Below are positions 1-8,708 of a stretch of DNA of 64,000 nt, piece by piece. The notes below the pieces were generated by a model. That model had not been told where the DNA came from, searched no databases, and saw nothing but the letters and a program-made list of their open reading frames with translations. The translations under genes and the position numbers were made by a program. This DNA comes from Bin87 sp965220095 (lineage in GTDB: Bacteria > Chloroflexota > Dehalococcoidia > Lucifugimonadales > UBA3495): the NCBI GenBank assembly GCA_965220095.1, contig OZ244805.1:3472001-3536000 (forward strand), in the 5' to 3' direction. How positions within the stretch are numbered: position 1 is the first letter of the stretch; each line of letters opens with the position of its first letter.

Positions 1-292
1 GTCCCTCGCCGAATGCGATGATACTACGGGCTGGACGGAAATTTCACCAATCCATGACCGTCCGGTCGCTCCGGAAGCTTTCTGATTCACGTATACCCCT
101 TTCATGTGTACCCCTTCCTTGCATACGCCTCTGGCTCAATTGGAGATTGACAGCAACGCGACCCAACCGCTCTCCGCCGGACGACAGTGTTGCCTGCGAA
201 GCCGTGCTGATTGGCCAGGCGCAATTCGCAGAGCCCGCCAGGTTCGTGTTAGTCTACGAGCTGAACCCTGCGAACGCGACAAGGCTGACCTG
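1..292. other. Left edge, no supported gene
   Basis: Open frames run through this stretch on both strands, but none shows a recognisable protein or a ribosome-binding site. It probably holds the leader of the monooxygenase gene that starts at 293. The 5' context outside the window is unknown. Confidence 0.4.
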
Positions 293-1465
293 GTGACAAC
301 CAAACCCGACATCAGCGCTGAAACGACAACTGCCGAGGAACTGCTGCAACGAGCCACGGAGTTGATACCTGCCCTCAAAGCACGGGCAGCCCACACGGAA
401 GAATTGCGGCGAATACCGACCGAGACGGTGGACGATCTGCTCGCTGCGGGGTTTTACCGCATCGGCGTGCCCAGGATGTTCGGCGGCCTTGACCTCTACT
501 ACGGCCTGGCCCTCGACGTTGCCGTCGAGCTGGGCCGAGGCTGCGCTGCCACCGCCTGGTGCTACTGCCTCTGGACTGCGCACGCCTGGCTGGTGGGTTA
601 CTGGCCATTACAGGCACAACAGGAAGTGTTCGGGGCGGGCCCGGATGCGCTGTGCTCCAGCTCGTTGAATACTGGCCGGTCCACCACCGTCCCCGTTGCA
701 GGCGGGTATCGCTTGTCTGGAAGGTGGGAATTCTCCAGCGGGTGTGATTCCGCGAGCTGGTTAATGTTGGGGGTGTCGGGAATCGGCGAGCGCAACTGGG
801 TTCTGGTGCCCCGGGACGACTTCGAGATTCTCGATAATTGGTACGTTTCCGGGCTGCGTGGCAGCGGAAGCAAGGATATCGTCGTTGACGACGCCTTCGT
901 TCCCGCCTACCGCGTGCTGGACGTAACCACTGCGGGCGACGGCGATTGGAGCGCGTGGGAACTGCACGGACAAACCCCGTACCGCGTGCCGATTCCCGTG
1001 TTGTTGGGGTGGGATCTCGTAGCGCCGATGCTGGGAATCACGCAGGGGATGATCGACGAATTTACCGCCCGGTTCGTCGGAACATCCGGCTCCGGTAGGA
1101 CCGCCGACTCTCCTGCTGTGCATCTTCGCCTGTCCCAGGCCTCCGCCGAGTTGGACGCGGGACGCGCACTGATGGATCGGGATATCCACGAGATTCTTCA
1201 GAAGGCCAACGAAGGCGATCGGTTCACACCTATGGAACGGGCCAGATTTCGGCGGGACAAGGCGTTCATCACGCAGCTTTGCCTCCAGGCAGTCAACCGG
1301 CTGTTTGACCTTAGCGGCGGGCACGCGCTGTTCGATTCGGCTCCCTTGCAACGTTTTCACCGGGACGCCCAAGCCGTGGCCCACCGCGACGGCCTGATCA
1401 TGGATTTAGGCGGCCAGCAATTCGGGAGAGTAGCTTTGGGGTTAGACCCTGATGGACCAATTTAG
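293..1465 (+). CDS. Acyl-CoA-dehydrogenase-fold flavin monooxygenase/hydroxylase
   Basis: About 390 residues with the layout of the acyl-CoA dehydrogenase superfamily branch that holds two-component flavin hydroxylases (HsaA/HpaB group-D type). There is a helical N-terminal domain (HTEELRRIPTETVDDLLAAG), a central beta domain with a LSGRWEFSSG motif, and a C-terminal helical domain with an LFDLSGGHALF segment. These enzymes hydroxylate substrates with reduced flavin from a partner reductase; no reductase is nearby. The frame is open upstream, but homology begins near the GTG at 293, so I chose that start; a start as early as 104 is possible. It precedes a CoA transferase and a deacetylase on the same strand. 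The substrate cannot be told from the sequence. Confidence 0.75.
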   Translation: MTTKPDISAETTTAEELLQRATELIPALKARAAHTEELRRIPTETVDDLLAAGFYRIGVPRMFGGLDLYYGLALDVAVELGRGCAATAWCYCLWTAHAWLVGYWPLQAQQEVFGAGPDALCSSSLNTGRSTTVPVAGGYRLSGRWEFSSGCDSASWLMLGVSGIGERNWVLVPRDDFEILDNWYVSGLRGSGSKDIVVDDAFVPAYRVLDVTTAGDGDWSAWELHGQTPYRVPIPVLLGWDLVAPMLGITQGMIDEFTARFVGTSGSGRTADSPAVHLRLSQASAELDAGRALMDRDIHEILQKANEGDRFTPMERARFRRDKAFITQLCLQAVNRLFDLSGGHALFDSAPLQRFHRDAQAVAHRDGLIMDLGGQQFGRVALGLDPDGPI

Positions 1466-1584
1466 CGTTTCAACTCTCCCGGGCGTTGCGCCAGGACCAG
1501 GCCCGCTTGCTCAAAACGCCGGCCCCAAGCGCATCCCAAATCGGCTGGGTGGTGCCGTGGAAGCACTCAAGGAGTATTTCAAGA

Positions 1585-2997
1585 ATGACTGAAAAAATTC
1601 TCGCCACACTCGATTCCATCCCGTTTGTGAACCCACAACGCGCCGCGGGGGTTGCAATATCCGGCGGCAACGACCCGATCCTGCCTACGCCCTTCCACAT
1701 CGGGGAGACCGCCGCGGCCAGCCTGGCTGCCGTCGGCCTTGCGGTATCAGACCTCTGGGAGCTGCGGACGGGGCGTCGCCAGGAGGTCAAAGTCGACGCC
1801 CGCCAGGCCACCGCCTCGCTGCGCAGCAGTCAGTACATGGCTATGGATGGAGCCTCGGTAGCACGCGAGCGTCCCTCAGTAATGGGTGTGTATCCGGCCA
1901 AAAACGGCCGCTGGAGCTATCTCCACTGCAATTTCCCCAACCACCGAGACGCTGCAATGCGCGTCTTGGGCGTCGAGGAAGACCGCGAGGAATTTCGCCG
2001 GGCGGTGGCTCGGTGGGACGCCCTGGAATTGGAAGAAGCTATTATCGCGGCAAACGGGGCCGGCGGGATGGTGCGCTCAATGGCAGAATGGGCACAACAC
2101 CCGCAAGCCGCCGCGGTCGCTTCTTTGCCCTTGTTGGAAATAGAGAAGATCGGCGATAGCCCACCGGAACCGTTGCCCAACGGCGCAAGACCCTTGTCGG
2201 GTGTGAGGGTTTTGGACTTAACCCGTGTGCTGGCCGGGCCAACCTGCGCACGCACATTGGCCGAACACGGGGCAGACGTGATGAAGATTACCGCCGCTCA
2301 CCTGCCCAGCAGCACAATCCAGGAATACGACACCGGCCACGGCAAATTGTCCGCCCGACTGGATCTGAGGGAACAGGAAAATCTGGAAATTCTGCGGGGT
2401 TTAGTGCGGGAAGCGGACGTTTTCTCCCAGGGGTACCGTCCGGGCACTTTATCCCAGCGTGGCCTCTCTCCCGAAGAATTGGCGAAACTGCGGCCGGGGA
2501 TAGTTTGTGTTTCTCTGTCAGCATTCGGACGGTTGGGGCCCTGGGCCTCGCGGCGGGGTTTCGATACGGTAGTGCAAACGGTCAGCGGCATTACCGACCG
2601 TCAGGGGGAGTTGTTCCCCGGGTCAGAGCCTGGGCCCCAGTTCTACCCGGTCTCGGCCATCGACTATCTGACCGGATACCTGATGGCATTCGGCACTATG
2701 GTGGCCCTGGCGCGTCGCGTCCGGGAAGGCGGCAGTTGGCTGGTTCGCATTTCCCTGGCCCAGACGGGTCGCTGGCTGGTAGAACGGGGCCAGGTGCCGG
2801 AAACGGAGCTCCAGGACGTGCCCAAGGATTTCACGTCCGAAGAAATAGAGCGCTGGTCGACCGTTAGCGACGTGCCGGATGGCCGCCTCCATCATCTGGC
2901 GCCAGTGCTGCAACTCTCCGAGACCCGGCCCTATTGGGCCAGGCCCACAGTGCCCCTTGGCCACCATGACCCGGTGTGGCCGGAACGGAGTACGTAG
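1585..2997 (+). CDS. CaiB/BaiF family CoA-transferase, long two-part form
   Basis: About 470 residues. The C-terminal part from about residue 170 carries the family III CoA-transferase signature (VRVLDLTRVLAGPTCARTLA, then ADVFSQGYRPGTL and an AIDYLTGY segment holding the probable catalytic Asp). The N-terminal third (TPFHIGETAAASLAAVGLAV) resembles a second, partial CaiB unit. Family members move CoA between organic acids. The ATG at 1585 has AAGGAG ten bases upstream, so the longer frame from 1486 is rejected. It lies 120 bp after the monooxygenase and may share its transcript. The substrate is unknown. Confidence 0.85.
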   Translation: MTEKILATLDSIPFVNPQRAAGVAISGGNDPILPTPFHIGETAAASLAAVGLAVSDLWELRTGRRQEVKVDARQATASLRSSQYMAMDGASVARERPSVMGVYPAKNGRWSYLHCNFPNHRDAAMRVLGVEEDREEFRRAVARWDALELEEAIIAANGAGGMVRSMAEWAQHPQAAAVASLPLLEIEKIGDSPPEPLPNGARPLSGVRVLDLTRVLAGPTCARTLAEHGADVMKITAAHLPSSTIQEYDTGHGKLSARLDLREQENLEILRGLVREADVFSQGYRPGTLSQRGLSPEELAKLRPGIVCVSLSAFGRLGPWASRRGFDTVVQTVSGITDRQGELFPGSEPGPQFYPVSAIDYLTGYLMAFGTMVALARRVREGGSWLVRISLAQTGRWLVERGQVPETELQDVPKDFTSEEIERWSTVSDVPDGRLHHLAPVLQLSETRPYWARPTVPLGHHDPVWPERST

Positions 2998-3147
2998 CCA
3001 GCCTGTAGTAACTCACGCCCTCGCTGTGCTCCGGATGCGCAGCGACGGAGTCTGCCGGTATCTCCCGCCGTGGTGGCCACGTCGCTCGCGACTCGCCTTC
3101 GCCGTAACAGGAACCGCCGAAATCGATTGACAGTAGGACGTACAGAT

Positions 3148-4050
3148 ATGCAGGAACGGGATTTTGTCGGATATGGCGCAGAACCGCCGGTGATTCGTTG
3201 GCCCGGCGGCGCCCGCATCGCCATCTCGGTCGTGGTCAACTATGAGGAAGGCAGCGAAGCATCGTTGCTGGATGGCGACGACCACCATGAATCCAACAAC
3301 GAGGTGCCGTCCCCCGTTCCACCGGGGCAGCGCGACCTATTCAACGAATCTTTCTTTGAGTACGGCAGCCGCGTTGGCGTTTGGCGCATATTAAATCTGC
3401 TAGGCCGGTATAACATCAAGAGTACATTTTTCTGCTGCGCGGTGGCAATCGAGCGCAACCCTGAGGTTGGGCAGTATCTGGTTACCAACGGCCATGAAAT
3501 CTGCGGCCACGGTTACCGATGGGAGGAATACCACAATAAAACCCGCACTGAGGAAGCCGAAGCGATCCGCAAAACCATCGCGTCTCTGGAAGCCACCACG
3601 GGAGCGCGCCCGCTGGGCTGGTTCACGCGATACGGCGCCAGCGTCAACACCCGGGAGCTGGTAGTGGAAGAAGGCGGGTTTATCTACGACAGCGGTGTAT
3701 TCAACGACGACTTGCCTTATTACACCGACGTCGGTGGGAACCCCTGGCTGGTGTTGCCGTACAGCTTTGAGACCAACGATGCTCGATTCTGGCGGGGTGG
3801 CCTGAACAGTGTTGGCGATTTTTACGAGTACATGAAAGACACGTTCGACGTGCTATACGAGGAAGGTCGTTCTCACCCCAAGATGATGTCAGTGGGGTTG
3901 CATTGCCGCATCGCCGGACGGCCCGCCCGTTCCCGCGCCGTAGACCGCTTCCTCCGCTATGCCAAAAGCCATCCCGGTGTCTGGTTCGCCCGGAGGGATG
4001 AGATCGCTCGCTGGTGGCTGGAAAACTATCCGCCGGGTTCCCTGCAATAG
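3148..4050 (+). CDS. Polysaccharide deacetylase-fold protein, PuuE (allantoinase)-like
   Basis: A 300-residue NodB-fold hydrolase. It starts with VVNYEEGSE in place of the usual Asp-Asp metal motif, which is characteristic of the PuuE allantoinase-like branch, and then has STFFCCAVAIERNP and the metal-binding stretch GHEICGHGYRWEEYH. A late SVGLHCRIAGRPARS motif matches the catalytic-base region of the same branch. The ATG at 3148 is preceded by a weak AGGA. Likely a cytoplasmic C-N hydrolase acting on amides or ureides. No purine genes are adjacent, so the allantoinase role is not established. Confidence 0.8.
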   Translation: MQERDFVGYGAEPPVIRWPGGARIAISVVVNYEEGSEASLLDGDDHHESNNEVPSPVPPGQRDLFNESFFEYGSRVGVWRILNLLGRYNIKSTFFCCAVAIERNPEVGQYLVTNGHEICGHGYRWEEYHNKTRTEEAEAIRKTIASLEATTGARPLGWFTRYGASVNTRELVVEEGGFIYDSGVFNDDLPYYTDVGGNPWLVLPYSFETNDARFWRGGLNSVGDFYEYMKDTFDVLYEEGRSHPKMMSVGLHCRIAGRPARSRAVDRFLRYAKSHPGVWFARRDEIARWWLENYPPGSLQ

Positions 4051-4063
4051 GGAAACCCGGCGG
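4030..4063 (+). terminator. Strong hairpin over the deacetylase stop codon
   Basis: CCGCCGGGTTCCC and GGGAAACCCGGCGG flank a 7-nt loop containing the TAG stop. The stem is almost perfect. No long T-run follows, so this is a terminator-like hairpin rather than a textbook intrinsic terminator. It separates the rightward block from the leftward VOC gene. Confidence 0.55.
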
Positions 4064-4116
4064 CTTGATTCAATTCGGCATCCGCCAGCGTGACAGATTT
4101 GTCCATGCCCCGTCCA

Positions 4117-4902
4117 CTACCATTCGTTCATTTTGATGAGCGAAAAAGGCGCGCCTTCGGCGTCAGCTACTACGGCGAACCGGGCAAAGTCGGCAATGTC
4201 ACGCGGTTCCACGATGACGGTTCCGCCCAGTTCCTGCACGCGGGCTACCGTTCCGTCAACATCGGTAGTGCCGAAGTAGATTGACCAGTGGGGAGGTGCA
4301 TCACCCCAGTCTTCTCCTATCTCGATAATCCCGGCGACAGCCTGGCCGTCGACTTTGAGTAACGTATACGGGAAAGGTGTGTCGGGATCGTCCTCCGCGT
4401 CGACTTGCAGCACCTGGGAGTAGAAAGCGCGGGCAGCCGCAACGTCGGTGGTGGCAAGTTCGAACCAGGACAGGGCGCCCGGCTCATTGGTTACGCTGGC
4501 GCCCTGGTGCTGCAGCGGGTACCACAAGCGCAAAAGGGCGCCCTGCGGGTCCTGGATCATGGACATTCGCCCAACTTCCATCACCTGGAACGGTTCGGCG
4601 ATGACCACTCCCCCAGCAGCGCGGGCGCGTTCCGTGGCCGCTTCCAGGTCGCTAACGGTAACATAGACGCTCCAGTGGGCTGGTAAATTTTCCTGTTCCG
4701 ACCCGGGATAGGCAACTGCCGAGGCGCAGGCGGTGAGCCCACGGTGGTTGTACATCGTGTACACGATGTGCTCGTCAATCGGGGCGTCCTCGAACTGCCA
4801 GCCGAAAAGGCTGGTGTAGAAGTTCTTGGCGGCCGGACCGTCGTGGGTCATCAGGTCCGCCCAGGACGGGGTTCCATTGGCAAAATTCGTCACTTCGGGC
4901 AT
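4117..4902 (-). CDS. Two-domain VOC family protein (glyoxalase/bleomycin-resistance fold)
   Basis: About 261 residues in two tandem VOC modules. Module 1 starts SWADLMTHDGPAAKNFYTSL and module 2 starts SWFELATTDVAAARAFYSQV; each ends in a D(P/A)xGAxxxL segment. This doubled form resembles the CFP30B/hydroxylase-like VOC group found in actinobacteria and Chloroflexota. Members bind metal and act as dioxygenases, isomerases or lyases, or have no known substrate. ATG at 4902 is preferred over GTG at 4911 because GAGGGAG sits eight bases upstream of it. Confidence 0.85.
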   Translation of the reverse strand: MPEVTNFANGTPSWADLMTHDGPAAKNFYTSLFGWQFEDAPIDEHIVYTMYNHRGLTACASAVAYPGSEQENLPAHWSVYVTVSDLEAATERARAAGGVVIAEPFQVMEVGRMSMIQDPQGALLRLWYPLQHQGASVTNEPGALSWFELATTDVAAARAFYSQVLQVDAEDDPDTPFPYTLLKVDGQAVAGIIEIGEDWGDAPPHWSIYFGTTDVDGTVARVQELGGTVIVEPRDIADFARFAVVADAEGAPFSLIKMNEW

Positions 4903-5132
4903 AATTCTCACTCCCTCTCGCGGGTTGGTATTACCAGAATATCAGTCGATGTAGCAATTTGTCTCAACTGGATTGTCACTGCTTAGCGGCCACGAAATCC
5001 GAATTTGGTTGGGTAGATTTCCCAGTTGCCCGATCCGTTTAAATTGAACTGCGGACGGTCGCACCGGCCAGGGCCGGCGTTCCGTCCGCGGAACTCGTCG
5101 CGAGGTGTTTGTGGTTGCGGAATTAATACCGA

Positions 5133-6323
5133 CTAGTTGTCGGCCGGCACCAACATCTCGACCTTTTTGAAGGCGGGCATTACCTCTTCGGCGAACCACT
5201 GGAGCTGCTCCAATATAACCGCCTGAGGTGTGCCGACCGGTTGCCCAACCTGCACGCGTGCCAGACCCGGATAATTCTCTTCCACGCTCTTCAATTTCTC
5301 AATAATCATTTCGGGTGTGCCGGCGAGTACGCTACCGTTGGCGATGGCGTCTTCAATTCGCGGCAGTCCGGCGTTCGGCGCCACTTCCGGGTTGCTGATG
5401 TCGAGGATCTGCTGTTCGGTCAATCCGCGTGTCAAGCGCAACGGGCCAAACATCTTGAGGTTTTCTTCGTAGTAGGCACCCGCCTGGCGGGCTGCTTCTT
5501 CCACTGAATTGGCGATTTGGAAGTGGAATCCAACGGCCAGGTCCTCGCCCAACTCAGCATTGGGTCTGCCGTTCCTCGCCAGCGCATCGCGATAGGCGTG
5601 CATGATGCCGTCCATCGCGCCGCCCTCAGATGAACCGCCGCCGATCACTCCCTTGATACCCATGCTGGCCATGAACTCGAGGGCCCGGCCCGTGCCACCC
5701 TGGATGGGTTGCCAGCACTCCACCGGCAACGTCTTCGGTCGCGGCACCAGCGTGATCTCTTCCAGTTCGTAGCCCCGATAGGGCACTTGCGGAGGGATGT
5801 CGAAATACTTGCTGTGGTGGGAGAAGGAACGCTCGTTGAAAGCCTTGAAGATAACCTGCACCTGCTCTTCGAAGAGGTCGCGGTTGCCGGCTTGATCCAT
5901 CAACGGTGACCCGAAGGTTTCCACTTCTCGCGTGTGATAACCCCTCCCCACTCCAAAGATAACGCGGCCATTGGTGAGCCAGTCGGCGGTTGCAAAGTCC
6001 TCGGCCAGGCGAAGGGGGTGCCACATCGGAGCAATGTTGAAGCCGCAGCCGAACCGCAGCCGCTCAGTCAGGTGGGCCAGATGGACTATGAACATCAGCA
6101 GATTAGGAATGCATTCGTAACCTTCCGGCTGAAAATGATGCTCGGCCATCCAGAAGGTATCGTAACCGTATTTGTCCAGGGTCTGGGCTATAGCCACACC
6201 CTTGTCAAAGGCCGAGGCCAGCACCTCGTCCGAGTAGGAGCGGTCGTTGACCGCGACGCCGCCATATCCGACGTTGACCATATCCACATGACCGGCATAC
6301 AGGCTATCAAAAGTGGTAATCAT
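5133..6323 (-). CDS. LLM class flavin-dependent oxidoreductase (paralogue 1)
   Basis: A 396-residue bacterial-luciferase-like TIM-barrel protein. Typical segments are YDTFWMAEHHFQPEGY, RLRFGCGFNIAPMWHPLRLA and NGRVIFGVGRGYH. These enzymes use FMN or F420 for monooxygenation or hydride transfer. A GGAGGAG Shine-Dalgarno sits just upstream of the ATG. It is the first of three LLM genes in the window and the paralogues are only distantly related. It stands alone; a 230-bp gap without features separates it from the VOC gene. Confidence 0.9.
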   Translation of the reverse strand: MITTFDSLYAGHVDMVNVGYGGVAVNDRSYSDEVLASAFDKGVAIAQTLDKYGYDTFWMAEHHFQPEGYECIPNLLMFIVHLAHLTERLRFGCGFNIAPMWHPLRLAEDFATADWLTNGRVIFGVGRGYHTREVETFGSPLMDQAGNRDLFEEQVQVIFKAFNERSFSHHSKYFDIPPQVPYRGYELEEITLVPRPKTLPVECWQPIQGGTGRALEFMASMGIKGVIGGGSSEGGAMDGIMHAYRDALARNGRPNAELGEDLAVGFHFQIANSVEEAARQAGAYYEENLKMFGPLRLTRGLTEQQILDISNPEVAPNAGLPRIEDAIANGSVLAGTPEMIIEKLKSVEENYPGLARVQVGQPVGTPQAVILEQLQWFAEEVMPAFKKVEMLVPADN

Positions 6324-6601
6324 TAAGCTCCTCCGGGGTCGGGCGCAGGTGGCGCCGATGGATTAGCGAATCCCGCTACGCAACACAGATGGCATTGACG
6401 CACAGTATTGTAGGTTAACCGAGGCACGCATTCAACCGCCACTGGCGATCGCAGTCGTGCGTTGCGCAGTACGCTAACCGCCCATAAAAAGGCATTATTT
6501 CAACGCGGCATCTGAAACAGGAGCGCCGTCCGGACAATTCCTGGCCGGCGTAATCAGCGCTTCTTGAATTTTGGCGTCGGGTCTGTCAAGATAATGGCAC
6601 T

Positions 6602-7513
6602 ATGAAAATTGGTGCATTTGAGTTACAGGAACCTTTGCCAGAACTGCGCGATCCTCACGTTTTCGCGATGATTCGTCCCTGGGTGGATGTAGGCAGCGTT
6701 GGAACACTGACGTTGACCAGGCTTGAACGATTCCTGGGTTCCAAGGAATTGGGGCGCCTACACCGGCCTGGCGAGTTTTTTGACTTCACTCGGTACCGTC
6801 CCAGTATGCGCCTGGTCGACGACAAGCGTCAGGTTCGCATCCCGAACAGCGTGATCCGGTACGCCGTCACCGAGAATGGGCCCGACTACCTGTTTTTCCA
6901 CCTTCGCGAGCCCCACGCCAACAGTGAAGAATACACGGACTCCATTCTGAAGATTGTGGAGACCTTCAGCGTGAAGCGGTATTGCCGCCTGGGGGCGATG
7001 TACGACGCCGTTCCGCATACCCGACCGTTGCTGGTAACCGGTTCTCTGGGTTCAGTTACACAGCTCCGCCCGGTGCCCAACCTCAAGCTACGTCAGAGCA
7101 CATACCAGGGGCCAACCACAATCATGAACCTGGTTTCCGACGGCATCGACGAGATGGGGGTGGAAGCCATCAACTTTATGGTGCATTTGCCCCAATACGT
7201 GCAACTGGATGAAGACTTCAACGGCACGGCACGGATGCTGGAAGCCCTGTCGTCCGTGTATCCGGACATTCCTGCGGACCTGGCGCCCGTCCGCCGTGGC
7301 CAACGGCAGTACCGCGAGTTGAATTCCGCCGTCGAGCGCAACTCCGAGTTGCATGGACTGATTCAGCAAATGGAAGCCTACTACGATTCCAACGAGGCTG
7401 AACCGACCGAATCCGCCGAGACCGACACTGCTGCGGAGCGGGTTTCCCTGTCGCCTGAGATAGAACAATTCCTCAGCGAGTTGGGCGGTGATCTGGAAGA
7501 ACGCGAGGAATAA
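6602..7513 (+). CDS. PAC2 family protein (proteasome-assembly-chaperone-like)
   Basis: A 303-residue protein with the PAC2 pattern: an N-terminal FRPWVD-type segment, LLVTGSLGSV in the middle and EAINFMVHLPQYV near residue 190, then a paired SALSSVYPDIPADL helix. The tail (from about 260) is acidic and rich in Glu and Ser. PAC2 proteins act as chaperones in archaea and eukaryotes; the bacterial role is unclear. It is followed directly by a strong terminator and reads as a single-gene transcript. Confidence 0.8.
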   Translation: MKIGAFELQEPLPELRDPHVFAMIRPWVDVGSVGTLTLTRLERFLGSKELGRLHRPGEFFDFTRYRPSMRLVDDKRQVRIPNSVIRYAVTENGPDYLFFHLREPHANSEEYTDSILKIVETFSVKRYCRLGAMYDAVPHTRPLLVTGSLGSVTQLRPVPNLKLRQSTYQGPTTIMNLVSDGIDEMGVEAINFMVHLPQYVQLDEDFNGTARMLEALSSVYPDIPADLAPVRRGQRQYRELNSAVERNSELHGLIQQMEAYYDSNEAEPTESAETDTAAERVSLSPEIEQFLSELGGDLEEREE

Positions 7514-7539
7514 TCACCGGACGTAAAGAACGAAGCAAA

Positions 7540-7573
7540 GGCCGGGTCATCCAGACCCGGCCCTCTGATTTTA
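7540..7573 (+). terminator. Rho-independent terminator after the PAC2 gene
   Basis: Perfect 9-bp stem GGCCGGGTC / GACCCGGCC with loop ATCCA, followed by the T-rich run CTCTGATTTTAT. It lies 27 bp after the stop codon. Confidence 0.85.
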
Positions 7574-7610
7574 TAGTTGTCCTCCGGCCCGAATCACCGG
7601 TTGATTAATG

Positions 7611-7685
7611 TGGTGGCGACGGATGGATTCGAACCAACGACCTAGCGCTTATGAAGCGCCCGCTCTGCCTCTGAGCTACGTCGCC
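7611..7685 (-). tRNA. tRNA-Met (anticodon CAT), CCA encoded
   Basis: Read on the minus strand, the 7-bp acceptor stem GGCGACG/CGTCGCC closes a D arm (GCTC...GAGC), an anticodon stem GGCGC/GCGCT with loop TTCATAA, a variable loop AGGTC and a T arm with loop TTCGAAT. ACCA follows, so discriminator A plus CCA are encoded. One T-T mismatch lies in the T stem. The CAT anticodon fits elongator Met; an Ile tRNA with modified CAT cannot be excluded. Confidence 0.9.
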
Positions 7686-7801
7686 AACCGGCGTGTCGCC
7701 GACCAGCCGTCAGCGCTGCACACGCGTAATATGGTAAGGCCCTTCACGAAGGATTGTCAATTGTAATCCTGCCCGCCAGCACCACTACGAAACCCATTTT
7801 C

Positions 7802-8194
7802 ATGGTCAACGGTACACACGAACACATCGATCCAGCTGCTGATGCTGAGGACGTATTGGCTGCTTCCATCGACAGCTTGCAGGTAATTCTGGGCGGGTTG
7901 TGCCGACAGCTTGACCCATTCCCAGCGTTCCTGGGGATGACTACCATTCAAGCAGTGGAAATTGAACCGGCATTGCTACCGACCGCGGATCGGGGTTGCG
8001 TAGTGGTAACGCCGGACGGGTCGATTGCCGAGTTGGACGTTACCGCGATCCCGGGCGTGGTTGGAGTTTTGGAAGTCGACCAAGTAGAGGAATTCAAACC
8101 GCTGGAGTTATTACCGGAGGAACGCCTGATATACCTGATTTCGGCGATCCGAACGTTGTCCGCCGAGTTGCGCCGGCGCGGTTCACGTCGCTAA
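7802..8194 (+). CDS. Conserved-looking hypothetical protein
   Basis: About 130 residues, no recognised domain. The middle has alternating hydrophobic strands (GCVVVTPDGSIAELDVT) and the tail is basic (ELRRRGSRR). The ATG at 7802 lacks a clear ribosome-binding site; a TTG at 7754 would add 16 residues. Its stop overlaps the moaC stop codon by a few bases, tail to tail, which supports a real gene packed against the Moco operon. Function unknown. Confidence 0.5.
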   Translation: MVNGTHEHIDPAADAEDVLAASIDSLQVILGGLCRQLDPFPAFLGMTTIQAVEIEPALLPTADRGCVVVTPDGSIAELDVTAIPGVVGVLEVDQVEEFKPLELLPEERLIYLISAIRTLSAELRRRGSRR

Positions 8195-8700
8195 TCGTCG
8201 GTGAGGTCAACGCCTCCGGACTGGCCGCCGGTTTTGCGGAGCAGGCGAATGCCATCAATCCGCACCGCGCGGTCCACCGCCTTGCACATATCGTAAACGG
8301 TGAGCGCAGCCACCGACACTGCGGTAAGGGCTTCCATCTCCACACCGGTTTTGCCGGAGGTGGTTGCCGTGGCGGTGACACGAACGCGGCTCCCATCCTC
8401 GTCAAGGTTCAATTCAACATCCACCTTGTTCAACGGCAATGGATGGCAGAGCGGTATCAGTTCTGCAGTGCGCTTGGCTCCCATGATGCCGGCCAGTTGG
8501 GCGATGGTCAGCACGTCGCCTTTTTTCATCAGCCCGTCGCGGATCAAGGCCAAGGTTTCCGGTTGCATCACCACGTCGCCGCACGCTTTTGCCATGCGGT
8601 CGGTTACCGGCTTCCAGCCCACGTCAACCATGCGTGCGCTGCCGTCTTCGGCCAGGTGGGTCAGGTGGTCGGTGGGTTTCGCGGTACTGTCAGTTGACAT
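8191..8700 (-). CDS. moaC: Cyclic pyranopterin monophosphate synthase MoaC
   Basis: 170 residues, normal MoaC length. It carries MVDVGWKPVTDR, KGDVLTIAQLAGIMGAKRT, LIPLCHPLPL (active-site His-Pro-Leu) and TGVEMEALTAVSVAALTVYDMCKAVD, all hallmarks of the family. With MoaA it converts GTP to cyclic pyranopterin monophosphate, the first step of molybdenum cofactor synthesis. It is the last gene of the minus-strand operon and starts 8 bp after moaA. Confidence 0.97.
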   Translation of the reverse strand: MSTDSTAKPTDHLTHLAEDGSARMVDVGWKPVTDRMAKACGDVVMQPETLALIRDGLMKKGDVLTIAQLAGIMGAKRTAELIPLCHPLPLNKVDVELNLDEDGSRVRVTATATTSGKTGVEMEALTAVSVAALTVYDMCKAVDRAVRIDGIRLLRKTGGQSGGVDLTDD

Positions 8701-8708
8701 AAAAAGCC

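Noticed and set aside
761..1384. 207-codon minus-strand frame antisense to the monooxygenase
   Set aside because: Shadow of the plus-strand gene; codon use and content show no protein family.
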